Made by a program: the position numbers and the translations under genes. 64,000 bases of DNA, from NCBI RefSeq assembly GCF_014645495.1, contig NZ_BMLV01000007.1, positions 1 to 64,000 on the forward strand. Direction: 5' to 3'. Numbering within the stretch: the first letter of the stretch is position 1; the number at the start of each line of letters is the position of its first letter. The notes beneath the pieces were generated by a model. That model made no database searches. It saw only the letters and a list, made by a program, of their open reading frames with translations, and was not told where the DNA came from. The stretch is from Cloacibacterium rupense (lineage in GTDB: Bacteria; Bacteroidota; Bacteroidia; Flavobacteriales; Weeksellaceae). Of this stretch, positions 23,828-32,614 are shown piece after piece.

Positions 23828-24613
23828 ATGTTTACTGATGAAGATTTGATGCGCAGTTGGAATCTCTGCAAGATAAACCATCGTTTCAAAGAACAAGCGA
23901 TGAGGAAACTTCACCAAAAAATTGATTCTTCTAACATCCATTTTCGGGACAAGTTCAAGAAAAAATCCGAAGTACTTTTGCTCCACTCTTTTTTACAAAA
24001 ATTCCCAGACCTCAACTTTGAAAATCTCACCTGCGAAAGCCCAGACTTCATCATCCAGCATCAAAACAAAAAAATAGGTCTAGAACTCACAGAAGTCATT
24101 AACCATCTAGACAAAAAGAAAATAGAAAGCCAACTGAACAAAATTTTTCGAGAAGCTGAACTTATCCTCCAAAAAGATATAAAAAACCTGCAAGGTCTTT
24201 ACCTCATCGAAATAGATGAAAATCTAGCTCTAGAAGCACTCAAAAACAAAGAAATTCTTCTTCAAAATTTACTTTACTCCATCAAAAACTTAAGACCGAA
24301 AGGTATTTTTTTAAAAATTAAGAAAATAAAATCTGAAGGAAATATCTTTATAAGTTTTAATCCTGAAATGAATCTTTTTGAGGAACTCTGTTCCGAAAAA
24401 ATAAAACAAACTATAGAAAAGAAAAACCAAAAATACCCTTTGTACGACTCTACATTAGATGAATGTTGGCTGATTATTGTTTCTGATATGAGTTCTTTGG
24501 CTTCTAAATATCAATACATAGAAAATATGGCCATTCTAGAAAATATAGCTAGTCCGTTTCATCGGATTTATCATCTGGATAGCCTTTTTGGAAGTATGAC
24601 AAAAATTAAATAA
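23828..24613 (+). CDS. Unknown protein with a possible PD-(D/E)xK nuclease-like core
   Basis: 261 residues, not recognised. The stretch ESPDFIIQHQNKKIGLELTE (about 69-88) has the spacing of a PD-(D/E)xK fold: Asp at the start of one strand, then Glu in GLELTE on the next, although the Lys of ExK is Thr here. A Lys/Glu-rich amphipathic helical stretch (about 89-122) follows. The C-terminus (SPFHRIYHLDSLFGSM) looks like a strand-helix end. There is no signal peptide or membrane segment, so it is cytosolic. It stands alone between a terminator and a convergent DUF2461 gene. Small uncharacterised nuclease-like proteins of this type are common in Bacteroidota; activity is a guess. Confidence 0.6.
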   Translation: MFTDEDLMRSWNLCKINHRFKEQAMRKLHQKIDSSNIHFRDKFKKKSEVLLLHSFLQKFPDLNFENLTCESPDFIIQHQNKKIGLELTEVINHLDKKKIESQLNKIFREAELILQKDIKNLQGLYLIEIDENLALEALKNKEILLQNLLYSIKNLRPKGIFLKIKKIKSEGNIFISFNPEMNLFEELCSEKIKQTIEKKNQKYPLYDSTLDECWLIIVSDMSSLASKYQYIENMAILENIASPFHRIYHLDSLFGSMTKIK

Positions 24614-24620
24614 TTAGATT

Positions 24621-25268
24621 TTAAATAGCATTTAAAAAGTCAACCAAAGGTTTCATGGCTTTGTAAACATTGGCAATTTCTTTGGGTGCACTTTCACTCA
24701 AAAGCAAGTCATCTGAAACAGGATGCGTTACAATAAAATGCTTTAGCTTTAAAAATTCAGCCATTTTATCATCTTTTTCAAAACCTTGAGGCACATTTTT
24801 CAGTTTATCTTCTACACTCAATCCTCGGAAATAATTTCTAAAATCATCTTTTTCTAAAATCATTTTAAATTCTTCACCAAAAGCAGAAATTTCTTTTCTT
24901 ATTGCTTTTAAAACCGAAGGTTCTGGCATATAAATTCCGCCGCCAAGAAAAGATTTCCCAGGTTCTATATGCAGATAATATCCTGCTTTCTGACTTCCTT
25001 TTCCCATCCCCAAACTCGCCCCAAAATTTGTTTTATAAGGAGATTTATCTTTAGAAAATCTGGTGTCTCTATAAATTCTAAAAAGTGATTTTTTAGCATC
25101 TAACTTCACTAGTTCTTCATCAAAATTTGCCATTTCTTCTATTAATTTTTCAACAAAATAAACCACATCTTGTTGCGCTTCTTGATAAATGGTTTTGTTT
25201 TCATTAAACCAATCTCTGTTATTATTTTTCTCAAGATTTCTCAGAAATTGAAGGGTGGATGATTGCAT
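24621..25268 (-). CDS. DUF2461 domain protein
   Basis: 215 residues matching DUF2461 (TIGR02453): NRDWFNENKTIYQEA near the N-terminus, then SLFRIYRDTRFSKDKSPYKT, YYLHIEPGKSFLGGGIYMP and LRKEI-type helix, in the family order. It is cytosolic with no known biochemical function. It converges on the unknown gene 23828-24613 with only seven bases between the stops and no clear terminator. A membrane-protein gene lies 11 bases upstream in the same direction. Confidence 0.85.
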   Translation of the reverse strand: MQSSTLQFLRNLEKNNNRDWFNENKTIYQEAQQDVVYFVEKLIEEMANFDEELVKLDAKKSLFRIYRDTRFSKDKSPYKTNFGASLGMGKGSQKAGYYLHIEPGKSFLGGGIYMPEPSVLKAIRKEISAFGEEFKMILEKDDFRNYFRGLSVEDKLKNVPQGFEKDDKMAEFLKLKHFIVTHPVSDDLLLSESAPKEIANVYKAMKPLVDFLNAI

Positions 25269-25279
25269 ATTTTATTTTT

Positions 25280-25810
25280 TTATTCAACATAATTATAATT
25301 TTCATTTATCTCAAAACTTATAATTTTCAAATTATCAATATTTTTAAGATTTCTATCTTGATAATATGAGTTAACAATTACATCAGCATACTTTTTTTCT
25401 CCTTTCACTAAAAAAGTAATACTATAATCATTTCCACTCAAATTTTTTTTATTGATTGGAAGAGCTATACTTTTAATTTCCCCAACATTATTTTTTATCA
25501 ATTGGTTATTTTTAATGAAATTTTCTGATTTTTCAACAACCTCTTTATTTAGGTTAAATTCTTTGTAAATTTGATATCCCCCATACAAACATAAAATAAT
25601 ATAGAAAAAAGAACTGCTTAGAAATTCTCTTTCTTTAATAAAAATTTTCACAGATATATAGAACATCATCAGAAGCAATATTGGTAAAGCAATAATTCTA
25701 GATTCCCAAAAAAAATAAATATCAAACCATCTGCAAATATATCCGTATGCTAAAATCAATAATATTAAATAAGTAAAATACCTCTGATATTTATTAAAGT
25801 TCTTTGTCAT
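25280..25810 (-). CDS. Membrane protein with a Coa1-like C-terminal domain (tentative)
   Basis: 176 residues from the ATG at 25810. Three hydrophobic segments are seen at about 11-29, 35-52 and 62-78. The soluble part (about 90-176) has the pattern VGEIKSI...YSITFLVKGEKKYADVIV, reminiscent of the Coa1/Tim21-like fold (a G-x-V ... F-x-V-x-G hairpin). The resemblance is visual only. It appears very AT-rich compared with DUF2461 downstream. An 11-residue longer form exists but reads back toward the palindromic repeat. Confidence 0.55.
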   Translation of the reverse strand: MTKNFNKYQRYFTYLILLILAYGYICRWFDIYFFWESRIIALPILLLMMFYISVKIFIKEREFLSSSFFYIILCLYGGYQIYKEFNLNKEVVEKSENFIKNNQLIKNNVGEIKSIALPINKKNLSGNDYSITFLVKGEKKYADVIVNSYYQDRNLKNIDNLKIISFEINENYNYVE

Positions 25811-25852
25811 ATAGTTTTTTTTCAAAATTAATGAATTTCTCACAAATCTTTC

Positions 25853-25865
25853 GCTCCTACGGAGC
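25853..25865. repeat. Single REP-like palindrome GCTCC-TAC-GGAGC
   Basis: A five-bp stem with a TAC loop preceded by TCTTTC. It is the same design as the GTTCC-TAC-GGAAC elements at 46152 and 46231, with one compensating change in each arm (T to C, A to G). Confidence 0.45.
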
Positions 25866-26007
25866 TCAATCTAAAAACCACTCACTTTTTTACAAACCTT
25901 TGCTCTAAAAGATCTAAATTTAGGAAATTAATCTATTTTTTCCATCTTCCATCTTCGTTAAAAAATTCCCAAAAAACAGCAAAAATTATTATTAAAAATA
26001 AAATCAC

Positions 26008-26015
26008 TATCTTTG
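26008..26015 (+). promoter_or_regulatory. -7 box for the DEAD-box helicase
   Basis: TATCTTTG followed by CC, 26 bases before the ATG. No -33 TTG at the standard distance. Confidence 0.45.
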
Positions 26016-26041
26016 CCGCTTAATTAATAGACGATCTTTAA

Positions 26042-27730
26042 ATGAATTTATTTACGGAATCCAATTTAAGTCCTGATTTATTGAAGGCTATTGGCGAACT
26101 CGGCTACGAAACGCCGACAGAAATCCAGAAACAGACTATTCCTTTTATCCTTTCGGATACACGCGATCTCATCGCACTTGCGGCAACAGGAACAGGCAAA
26201 ACAGCAGCATTTTCGCTACCTATTCTGGATATGATAGACGACACCAGTCGTAAAATCCAGTTATTAGTGCTTTGCCCTACTCGTGAACTTTGCCTTCAGA
26301 TTACCAAAGACATTAAAAACTATACAAAGTATCTTCCTCACCTAAAAACTACCGCAGTTTACGGTGGAAGTAGTATTACAGAACAAATCCGTTCACTTCG
26401 TGAGAAACCACAAATTATTGTAGGAACTCCAGGGCGTGTAATTGATTTGATTGGCAGAAAAGCATTAGACTTTTCAGAAATTCATTGGCTTGTTTTAGAC
26501 GAAGCTGATGAGATGCTTTCTATGGGTTTCAAAGACGATTTAGAAACTATTTTAAGCGAAACTCCTTCAGAAAAACAAACGCTACTTTTCTCTGCAACTA
26601 TGAGCAAAGAAGTAGAACGTATTTCTAAAAACTACCTCAGCAATCCACACAGAATTTCTGTAGGAAGTATAAATGCTGTGAAAAAAAACATCACTCATGA
26701 ATACTATGTGGTAGGTTACAGACAAAAGAAAGAGGCTCTAAAAAGATTATTGGACGCCAACCCAAACCAATACTCTATTATTTTTTGTAGAACTAGAATG
26801 GAGACTCAGGAAGTAGCAGACTTCTTGATGCAAAATGCATACGCTGCAGATGCGCTTCACGGTGATTTATCACAAGCACAAAGAGATACGGTAATGAAAA
26901 AATTCCGTCTCAAAAACATTGATATTTTAGTAGCAACAGACGTAGCTGCTAGAGGTTTAGATGTAGATTCTCTTACACACGTTATCCACTACTCGCTTCC
27001 AGATGACCCTGAAGTTTTTGTACATAGAAGTGGTAGAACAGGTAGAGCTGGTAAAGATGGTATTTCGATGTCATTAATTAAACCTGAAGAATCTAGAAAG
27101 CTAAAACAAATCAAAATTTCTACTAAAATTGAGATTGTTGAGAAAAAAATACCAACAGGTGAAGAAATTATCAAAGCTCAGGTAGAAGGTGTTTTCGAAA
27201 AACTATTTACAGAGCACGAAGATTTATTTACTTTTGATGACAGCCTTATCCCAGATTTATCTGCATTCTCTAAAGAAGAATTGGTTCACCAATTGCTTCA
27301 ATTACAATTGAGAGATTTGGCACTTTTCTATAAAGACAAAAAAGATTTAGCAGACCAAAAATTCTCTAATGACAGAGATGACAGAGGTAGCAGAAGAGAC
27401 CGTGACAGAGATAGAGGAAGAGACAGAGACAGACGTTCTGATAGAGATGGAGGTAGAGAAAGAGGCGGAAAACCAAAACGCAGAAACGAAAACATGACTC
27501 GTTTTTTCTTCAACCTTGGTAAGAGAGACCAACTCAAAAAAATGGACATGCTAGAAATTATCAATAAAGCAACTGCTAAGTCTAAAAAAAGGGCAGATAT
27601 TGGTGATATAGAAATTTTAGAAAAATTCTCGTTCTTTGAAGTGGAAAAGTCTTTTAAAGACGAGGTTTTAAAGGGAATTTCAGCTCAAAAATTCAAAGGA
27701 AAAGAAATGAGAGCCGAAGTAGCTAACTAA
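26042..27730 (+). CDS. deaD: DEAD-box RNA helicase with DbpA-like RNA-binding tail
   Basis: 562 residues. Core motifs in order: ATGTGKT, PTRELC, GTPGRVIDL, DEADEML, SAT, then in domain 2 IIFCRTR, ATDVAARGLDVD and HRSGRTGRAG. About 440-485 is a charged stretch rich in Arg-Asp dipeptides (RDRDRGRDRDRR). The C-terminal ~75 residues (MTRFFFNLGKRDQLKKMDM to the end) fit a DbpA-type RNA-binding domain. It probably acts in ribosome assembly or cold adaptation like DeaD/CsdA. Single-gene unit with its own -7 box and terminator. Confidence 0.9.
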   Translation: MNLFTESNLSPDLLKAIGELGYETPTEIQKQTIPFILSDTRDLIALAATGTGKTAAFSLPILDMIDDTSRKIQLLVLCPTRELCLQITKDIKNYTKYLPHLKTTAVYGGSSITEQIRSLREKPQIIVGTPGRVIDLIGRKALDFSEIHWLVLDEADEMLSMGFKDDLETILSETPSEKQTLLFSATMSKEVERISKNYLSNPHRISVGSINAVKKNITHEYYVVGYRQKKEALKRLLDANPNQYSIIFCRTRMETQEVADFLMQNAYAADALHGDLSQAQRDTVMKKFRLKNIDILVATDVAARGLDVDSLTHVIHYSLPDDPEVFVHRSGRTGRAGKDGISMSLIKPEESRKLKQIKISTKIEIVEKKIPTGEEIIKAQVEGVFEKLFTEHEDLFTFDDSLIPDLSAFSKEELVHQLLQLQLRDLALFYKDKKDLADQKFSNDRDDRGSRRDRDRDRGRDRDRRSDRDGGRERGGKPKRRNENMTRFFFNLGKRDQLKKMDMLEIINKATAKSKKRADIGDIEILEKFSFFEVEKSFKDEVLKGISAQKFKGKEMRAEVAN

Positions 27731-27754
27731 AATTTTTAATCAACATAAATACAC

Positions 27755-27783
27755 AAAAACAGCAATTAATTGCTGTTTTTTTT
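27755..27783 (+). terminator. Terminator of the DEAD-box helicase
   Basis: Perfect 11-bp stem AAAAACAGCAA (27755-27765) with its complement (27770-27780), a TTAA loop and a T-run. Confidence 0.9.
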
Positions 27784-27886
27784 GTTTGCTGAATAAAAAA
27801 TTTTTAAAAATAATAAACTTTACATGATAAATTTTACCTTTACAAAAACTTAATATTGAGTTAATACATGCAAATTGAAGTTTAGA

Positions 27887-27894
27887 TATATTTG
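27887..27894 (+). promoter_or_regulatory. -7 box for the DUF2490 gene
   Basis: TATATTTG followed by CC, 20 bases before the GTG start. It supports the GTG as the true start because no ATG occurs between them. Confidence 0.5.
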
Positions 27895-27913
27895 CCACCA
27901 ATTTTAAGAAATT

Positions 27914-28627
27914 GTGAAAAAAATATTAATTTTAATGCTAGCTATTAGCAGTTTTGCTTATTCTCAGACAGATGAGCATTTATCAAGTTTTAATATGGTA
28001 TCATTTACCTATAAACATGATAAAAAATGGATGGCCTACCTAGAGCTACAATCTAGGTCTATAGAAGAGTTTTCAAAACCAGACTATTATGAAGTAAAAG
28101 GAGGTATTGGTTACAATATTGACAAAAATAATCAACCCTTTATAGGAATAGGCAGATATGGAACGTATAGAGATTCAAAATTCTATCAAGAAGAATTAAG
28201 AGTTTGGTTACAGTATATATATTCTCAAAAATTAGGAAAAATAAAAATAGACCACAGAGCAAGAGCAGAAAAAAGGTTTTTCTATTTTCCGCAAAAAGAC
28301 ATTGCAGACAATACTTCTAGATTTAGATATAGATTAGCATTAACATTACCAATAAATAAAGAAAAAGTAGAACCAAACACCTTTTTTGTAAATGCCTTTG
28401 ACGAAATTTTTGTAGGGCCAAATGCTCCTACATTCAAAAGAAATCGTTTTTTCAGTGGAATTGGTTATCAGTTTAATGATTATGTAAATACCAATCTAGG
28501 ATATGTATGGCAAAGAGAATTTACTGCTAGTGGAAACAGAAATTTACACTTTTTATATGTAGGACTAAACTTTACTTTTGATCGATTAAAATACTTCGAA
28601 ACACATCATATACCTATCGCAGACTAA
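27914..28627 (+). CDS. DUF2490 family outer-membrane protein
   Basis: 237 residues with a GTG start, preceded by a good -7 box. The signal peptide is MKKILILMLAISSFAYSQ. The rest is alternating short strands with many aromatic residues (YLELQSRSIEE, RFRYRLALTLP, FFSGIGYQFNDYVNTNLGY) ending LYVGLNFTFD, the pattern of a small outer-membrane beta-barrel, matching DUF2490. It lies 80 bases upstream of the phosphate-uptake pair, so a link to phosphate is possible but unproven. Confidence 0.8.
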   Translation: MKKILILMLAISSFAYSQTDEHLSSFNMVSFTYKHDKKWMAYLELQSRSIEEFSKPDYYEVKGGIGYNIDKNNQPFIGIGRYGTYRDSKFYQEELRVWLQYIYSQKLGKIKIDHRARAEKRFFYFPQKDIADNTSRFRYRLALTLPINKEKVEPNTFFVNAFDEIFVGPNAPTFKRNRFFSGIGYQFNDYVNTNLGYVWQREFTASGNRNLHFLYVGLNFTFDRLKYFETHHIPIAD

Positions 28628-28707
28628 TGTTAATAAAACTTAATAATCATTCGTAAAAATGTAGTGTTTTTTTTAAGAAATTTGCAACAATTTAAAATTA
28701 TAAAAAT

Positions 28708-29346
28708 ATGGGAATCGGAAACATTTTTAGAGCGTTTCAACCTAAAGACAAAATTTTCTTTGTGTTATTCGAGCAAGTAGCACAGAAGTTAGTAGAAATG
28801 TCAAAAGAATTTCACGAAGGATTGAAAGATTTTGACCTAAATGATGAAACTTTACTGAATAAAATGAGCGATTATGAGCACGAAATGGATGATCTAACTC
28901 ACGAAATTTTCGTTCAGCTAGGAGAAAACTTCATTACACCATTTGACAGAGAAGATATCAATTATCTTACCTCAGGTTTAGATGATATTGCAGATTACAT
29001 GTATGCTTCTGCAAAATACATTTACTTGTACAAAAGTCCAGAAGTAAAAGAATATTCAGAATTTTCATTATTGATTTATAAATCTTGTCTAGAAATTCAA
29101 AATGCAATTAAAAATTTGAAAGAATTTAAAAATCCTGCTGAAGTAAAAGAAGCTTGCATTAAAATCAATTCATTCGAAAATATTGCAGATGATGTACTAA
29201 GCCAAGGAATTGTTTCAGTTTTTGAAAGCAATGACCCTATCAAAATCATTAAAGTAAAATCTGTACTAGAATATTTAGAAACTGTAACAGATAAAGCTGA
29301 AGATGTAGCCAACACCATAGAAAACATCGTGATTAAATACGCATAA
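28708..29346 (+). CDS. DUF47 (PhoU-like) regulator of Pit transport
   Basis: 212 residues, mostly alpha-helical, matching the DUF47/PhoU-like family: IGNIFRAFQPKDKIFF, YEHEMDDLTHEIF (the DxxxD-type metal motif) and FITPFDREDI. Such proteins are usually encoded directly before a Pit phosphate transporter and are thought to modulate it or bind metals. Here the Pit gene starts 35 bases downstream, so the two form an operon. Confidence 0.92.
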   Translation: MGIGNIFRAFQPKDKIFFVLFEQVAQKLVEMSKEFHEGLKDFDLNDETLLNKMSDYEHEMDDLTHEIFVQLGENFITPFDREDINYLTSGLDDIADYMYASAKYIYLYKSPEVKEYSEFSLLIYKSCLEIQNAIKNLKEFKNPAEVKEACIKINSFENIADDVLSQGIVSVFESNDPIKIIKVKSVLEYLETVTDKAEDVANTIENIVIKYA

Positions 29347-29381
29347 TCTATTCTAATTAAATAACTTAACTTAAATTTCGA

Positions 29382-30524
29382 ATGGATTTTCCTATATTAT
29401 TAATCATTATTATTGCTTTGGCATTAATCTTTGATTTCATCAATGGATTTCACGATGCGGCCAATTCTATTGCAACCATCGTTTCCACAAAAGTTTTATC
29501 TCCGTTTCAGGCAGTTTTGTGGGCTGCCGTATGGAATTTTGCTGCTTTTTTCACAGCATTGTACATTATCGGAGAGTTTAGAATTGGTAATACCATTGCA
29601 AAATCTGTAAATGAAGACTTCATTAACTTAGAAGTAATCTTAGCAGGTCTTATTGCAGCCATCATTTGGAACTTGCTTACATGGTGGTTTGGAATTCCTT
29701 CATCATCTTCACATACTTTAATTGGAGGATTTATGGGCGCTGCACTTATGCACGCTTGGTATACTCAATATCAACTACTAAGTGGTATGCATGCAGATGC
29801 TGGAACAGTTGACAATATCATACAAGCCTTTAAGAATTTACTCTCCTTAGATGTTGTAAAATATGAAAAAGTAGTTCCTATCTTCTTATTTATATTTTTA
29901 GCACCGATTGTAGGGATGATTGTATCGGTAATTATTACTTTAATTATTGTATTCATCAGCAGAAAATCTGTGCCACACAAAGCTGACAGAGTTTTCAAAA
30001 AATTACAGTTGGTTTCATCTGCACTCTTCAGTTTAGGACACGGAACTAATGACGCACAAAAAGTAATGGGAATTATTGGTGCTGCTATAATTTTCCACCA
30101 TGTACAAACTCTGCAAGACCCAATTTACTTGGCATTAGAATCTAAAGAAAGATTTTCTTATTTTGTTACTCATTATGTTTGGGTACCATTTGCTTCTTTC
30201 CTTGCTATCGCATTGGGAACCATGAGTGGTGGATGGAAAATTGTGAAAACGATGGGTACTAAAATTACTAAAGTAACTCCTCTAGAAGGTGTAAGTGCCG
30301 AGACCGCCGGTGCTATTACCTTATTTTTAACAGAGCATTTAGGTATTCCTGTTTCTACTACGCATACCATTACTGGTTCTATTATTGGGGTAGGACTTAC
30401 CAAAAGAGTATCTGCAGTAAGATGGGGCATTACAGTAAGTTTACTTTGGGCTTGGATTCTTACCATTCCTGTAAGTGCTGTAGTAGCTGGACTTACTTAT
30501 CTATTAGTAGTTTTTATAAAATAA
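29382..30524 (+). CDS. pit: Inorganic phosphate transporter, Pit/PiT family
   Basis: 380 residues with about ten transmembrane segments. Both PiT signatures are present: GFHDAANSIAT near 22-32 and GHGTNDAQKVMG near 219-230, with SSSSHTLIGG and STTHTITGS as the two halves of the inverted internal repeat. It performs low-affinity proton- or sodium-coupled phosphate (or metal phosphate) uptake in the inner membrane. It is co-transcribed with the DUF47 gene, and a terminator follows. Confidence 0.95.
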   Translation: MDFPILLIIIIALALIFDFINGFHDAANSIATIVSTKVLSPFQAVLWAAVWNFAAFFTALYIIGEFRIGNTIAKSVNEDFINLEVILAGLIAAIIWNLLTWWFGIPSSSSHTLIGGFMGAALMHAWYTQYQLLSGMHADAGTVDNIIQAFKNLLSLDVVKYEKVVPIFLFIFLAPIVGMIVSVIITLIIVFISRKSVPHKADRVFKKLQLVSSALFSLGHGTNDAQKVMGIIGAAIIFHHVQTLQDPIYLALESKERFSYFVTHYVWVPFASFLAIALGTMSGGWKIVKTMGTKITKVTPLEGVSAETAGAITLFLTEHLGIPVSTTHTITGSIIGVGLTKRVSAVRWGITVSLLWAWILTIPVSAVVAGLTYLLVVFIK

Positions 30525-30546
30525 AAATTTTTAATATCAATAATTA

Positions 30547-30576
30547 TAAACTTTGCTAAAATTTAGCAAAGTTTTT
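30547..30576 (+). terminator. Terminator of the DUF47-Pit operon
   Basis: Palindromic AAACTTTGCTAAA and complement (30547-30573) followed by T residues, 23 bases after the pit stop. Confidence 0.85.
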
Positions 30577-30612
30577 TATTTATAAACCATACACTCTCTC
30601 ATCCAAAATTCT

Positions 30613-30620
30613 TACTTTTG
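30613..30620 (+). promoter_or_regulatory. -7 box for the polyprenyl synthase gene
   Basis: TACTTTTG followed by TG, 17 bases before the ATG at 30638. A GTG at 30620 overlaps the box itself, so it cannot be the start. Confidence 0.5.
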
Positions 30621-30637
30621 TGTTAAACCATTTTTAT

Positions 30638-31609
30638 ATGAATTTTTTAGAAAATTATCAACAAATCATTGCCAAAGCAATACAAAAACATACTTTCAAA
30701 AATAAACCTGCCGAACTCTACCAACCAATGAATTATATTATAGGTAATGCAGGAAAAAGACTAAGACCAATCATGGTTTTGATGGCTTGTGACCTATTTA
30801 ATGGAAATACCGAAAAAGCCATAAAACCAGCCTTAGCGATAGAATATTTTCACAATTTCACATTAATTCATGATGATATTATGGATGAAGCTCCACTCAG
30901 AAGAAACAATCCTACAATACATACTCTACACGGAATTAATGTTGGTATCCTTTCTGGTGATGCACTTCTAATCAAAGCTTATCAATTTTTTGAAGATTTA
31001 GAACCTGAATTATTTAAAAAATGTATTCAAATTTTTTCTCAAACAGGTGCTGTTCTCTGTGAAGGCCAACAAATGGATGTGAACTTTGAAACCATGGAAA
31101 ATGTGACTTATGATGATTACATAGAAATGATTACCAACAAAACAGGTGTTCTAAGTGCTGCATCATTCAAAATAGGAGCATTAATTGCTGATGCCAGTGA
31201 AGAAGAAGCAGAACATCTCTATAATTTCGGAAAACATATTGGTATCGCTTTCCAAATTATGGATGATTATCTAGATGTTTTCGGAGATGTAGAACAGTTT
31301 GGAAAAAAACATGCAGGTGATATTTTCGAAAACAAAAAAACCATTCTTTATCTTCTAGCCATGGAACACGCAACCGAAGAAGAGAAAAAAGAACTCAACT
31401 TCTGGTATTCTAAAAAAACTGAAAATGTAGATAAAGTATACAGTGTAGAAAAAATCTTCAGAAGAGCAAAAGTAGATGAAAAAGTACTGAGATTAATCCA
31501 CAAACACAACGAAATTGGGCACGATTACTTAAGTAAAATTAACCTTCCTGAAGAAAAGAAAAAACCTTTCAAAGAATTGGCTAATTATCTATTAAGAAGA
31601 GAATCTTAA
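30638..31609 (+). CDS. Polyprenyl synthetase (trans-isoprenyl diphosphate synthase)
   Basis: 323 residues from the ATG at 30638. The first Asp-rich motif is HDDIMDEAPLRR (Asp79-Asp83 region), the second MDDYLDVFGD, plus GKRLRP for diphosphate binding. It condenses isopentenyl diphosphate with allylic diphosphates. Length and motifs fit an octaprenyl/farnesyl-type synthase making the menaquinone side chain or a general C15-C20 product; chain length cannot be read by eye. GSCFA follows after three bases, so the two share a transcript. Confidence 0.88.
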   Translation: MNFLENYQQIIAKAIQKHTFKNKPAELYQPMNYIIGNAGKRLRPIMVLMACDLFNGNTEKAIKPALAIEYFHNFTLIHDDIMDEAPLRRNNPTIHTLHGINVGILSGDALLIKAYQFFEDLEPELFKKCIQIFSQTGAVLCEGQQMDVNFETMENVTYDDYIEMITNKTGVLSAASFKIGALIADASEEEAEHLYNFGKHIGIAFQIMDDYLDVFGDVEQFGKKHAGDIFENKKTILYLLAMEHATEEEKKELNFWYSKKTENVDKVYSVEKIFRRAKVDEKVLRLIHKHNEIGHDYLSKINLPEEKKKPFKELANYLLRRES

Positions 31610-31612
31610 AAA

Positions 31613-32563
31613 ATGAAATTCAGAACAGAAGTACATCTAGAAAATTCAGAACAAAAAATTCTATTAACCGACCGAATTTTTTCAGTCGGTTCTTGTTTTG
31701 CTGCAGAAATGAGCGAAAAATTACAGGACGGACAAATGCAAACGCTTTGCAATCCTTTCGGTACAATTTTTAATCCATTTTCTCTGAACGTAGCCATCAA
31801 AAACCTTCACGATTGTAGAAATTATAAAAACGAAGATTTAATTTTGTTTAATGAAGAGTACATTTCTCTCAATCACCACTCTTCTTTCAACAGCAATTAC
31901 GCACACAAAACATTAGAAAAAATCAATCAAAATATAGAAACTGGAAATCAATTTTTGCAAAAAACAAATTGGGTTCTCATTACTTATGGCACATCTTATA
32001 TTTATGAATTTTTGCCCAAAAATCAATTGGTTGCCAATTGTCACAAAATACCACAAAAGTTCTTCAAAAAGAGGTTTTTAACGACTGATGAACTCCATAA
32101 TTCAATATTAGAAACCATTAACTTACTGAATGATATTTGTGAAGAAAATGTACAAATATTGTTCACTGTTTCACCAGTTCGTCACACCAAAGATGGTATG
32201 GTAGAAAACCAATGGAGTAAATCTAAATTAATCTGTGAATTACACGAAATTTTACCCAATTTCAAAAATTGCCATTACTTACCAATCTATGAAATTATGA
32301 TGGATGATTTGCGTGATTATCGTTTTTACAAAGAGGATTTAATTCACCCAAACAATCAAGCCATTCAATACATTTGGGAGAAATTTGGTGATGCTTATTT
32401 TTCTGATGAAGTTAAAAATTTCATCAATGAAAACTATAAAATAAAAGCTTCACTAGAACACCGTCCGAATGATGAAAAGTCACCAAAATATCAAGACTTT
32501 TTAGAAAAATTGAAAGAAAAAATTGCCATTCAACAAAGTAAAGTGAAACATAAAATTTTTTAA
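31613..32563 (+). CDS. GSCFA family protein
   Basis: 316 residues. The name motif GSCFA is at 27-31 (FSVGSCFAAEMSEKL), and NPFGTIFNPFSLN, LITYGTSYIY, FTVSPVRHTKDG and LIHPNNQAI follow. The GSC, the TVSPVRH block and the final DLIHPN resemble SGNH/GDSL-hydrolase elements (Ser, Asp-x-x-His), so an esterase or acyltransferase on a surface polymer is plausible. The family is common in Bacteroidota and uncharacterised as far as I know. No signal peptide. Confidence 0.85.
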   Translation: MKFRTEVHLENSEQKILLTDRIFSVGSCFAAEMSEKLQDGQMQTLCNPFGTIFNPFSLNVAIKNLHDCRNYKNEDLILFNEEYISLNHHSSFNSNYAHKTLEKINQNIETGNQFLQKTNWVLITYGTSYIYEFLPKNQLVANCHKIPQKFFKKRFLTTDELHNSILETINLLNDICEENVQILFTVSPVRHTKDGMVENQWSKSKLICELHEILPNFKNCHYLPIYEIMMDDLRDYRFYKEDLIHPNNQAIQYIWEKFGDAYFSDEVKNFINENYKIKASLEHRPNDEKSPKYQDFLEKLKEKIAIQQSKVKHKIF

Positions 32564-32614
32564 AATTTCCAACCAAAACCTACAAATAACCATCTTTTAA
32601 ATAAAAAATTTATT

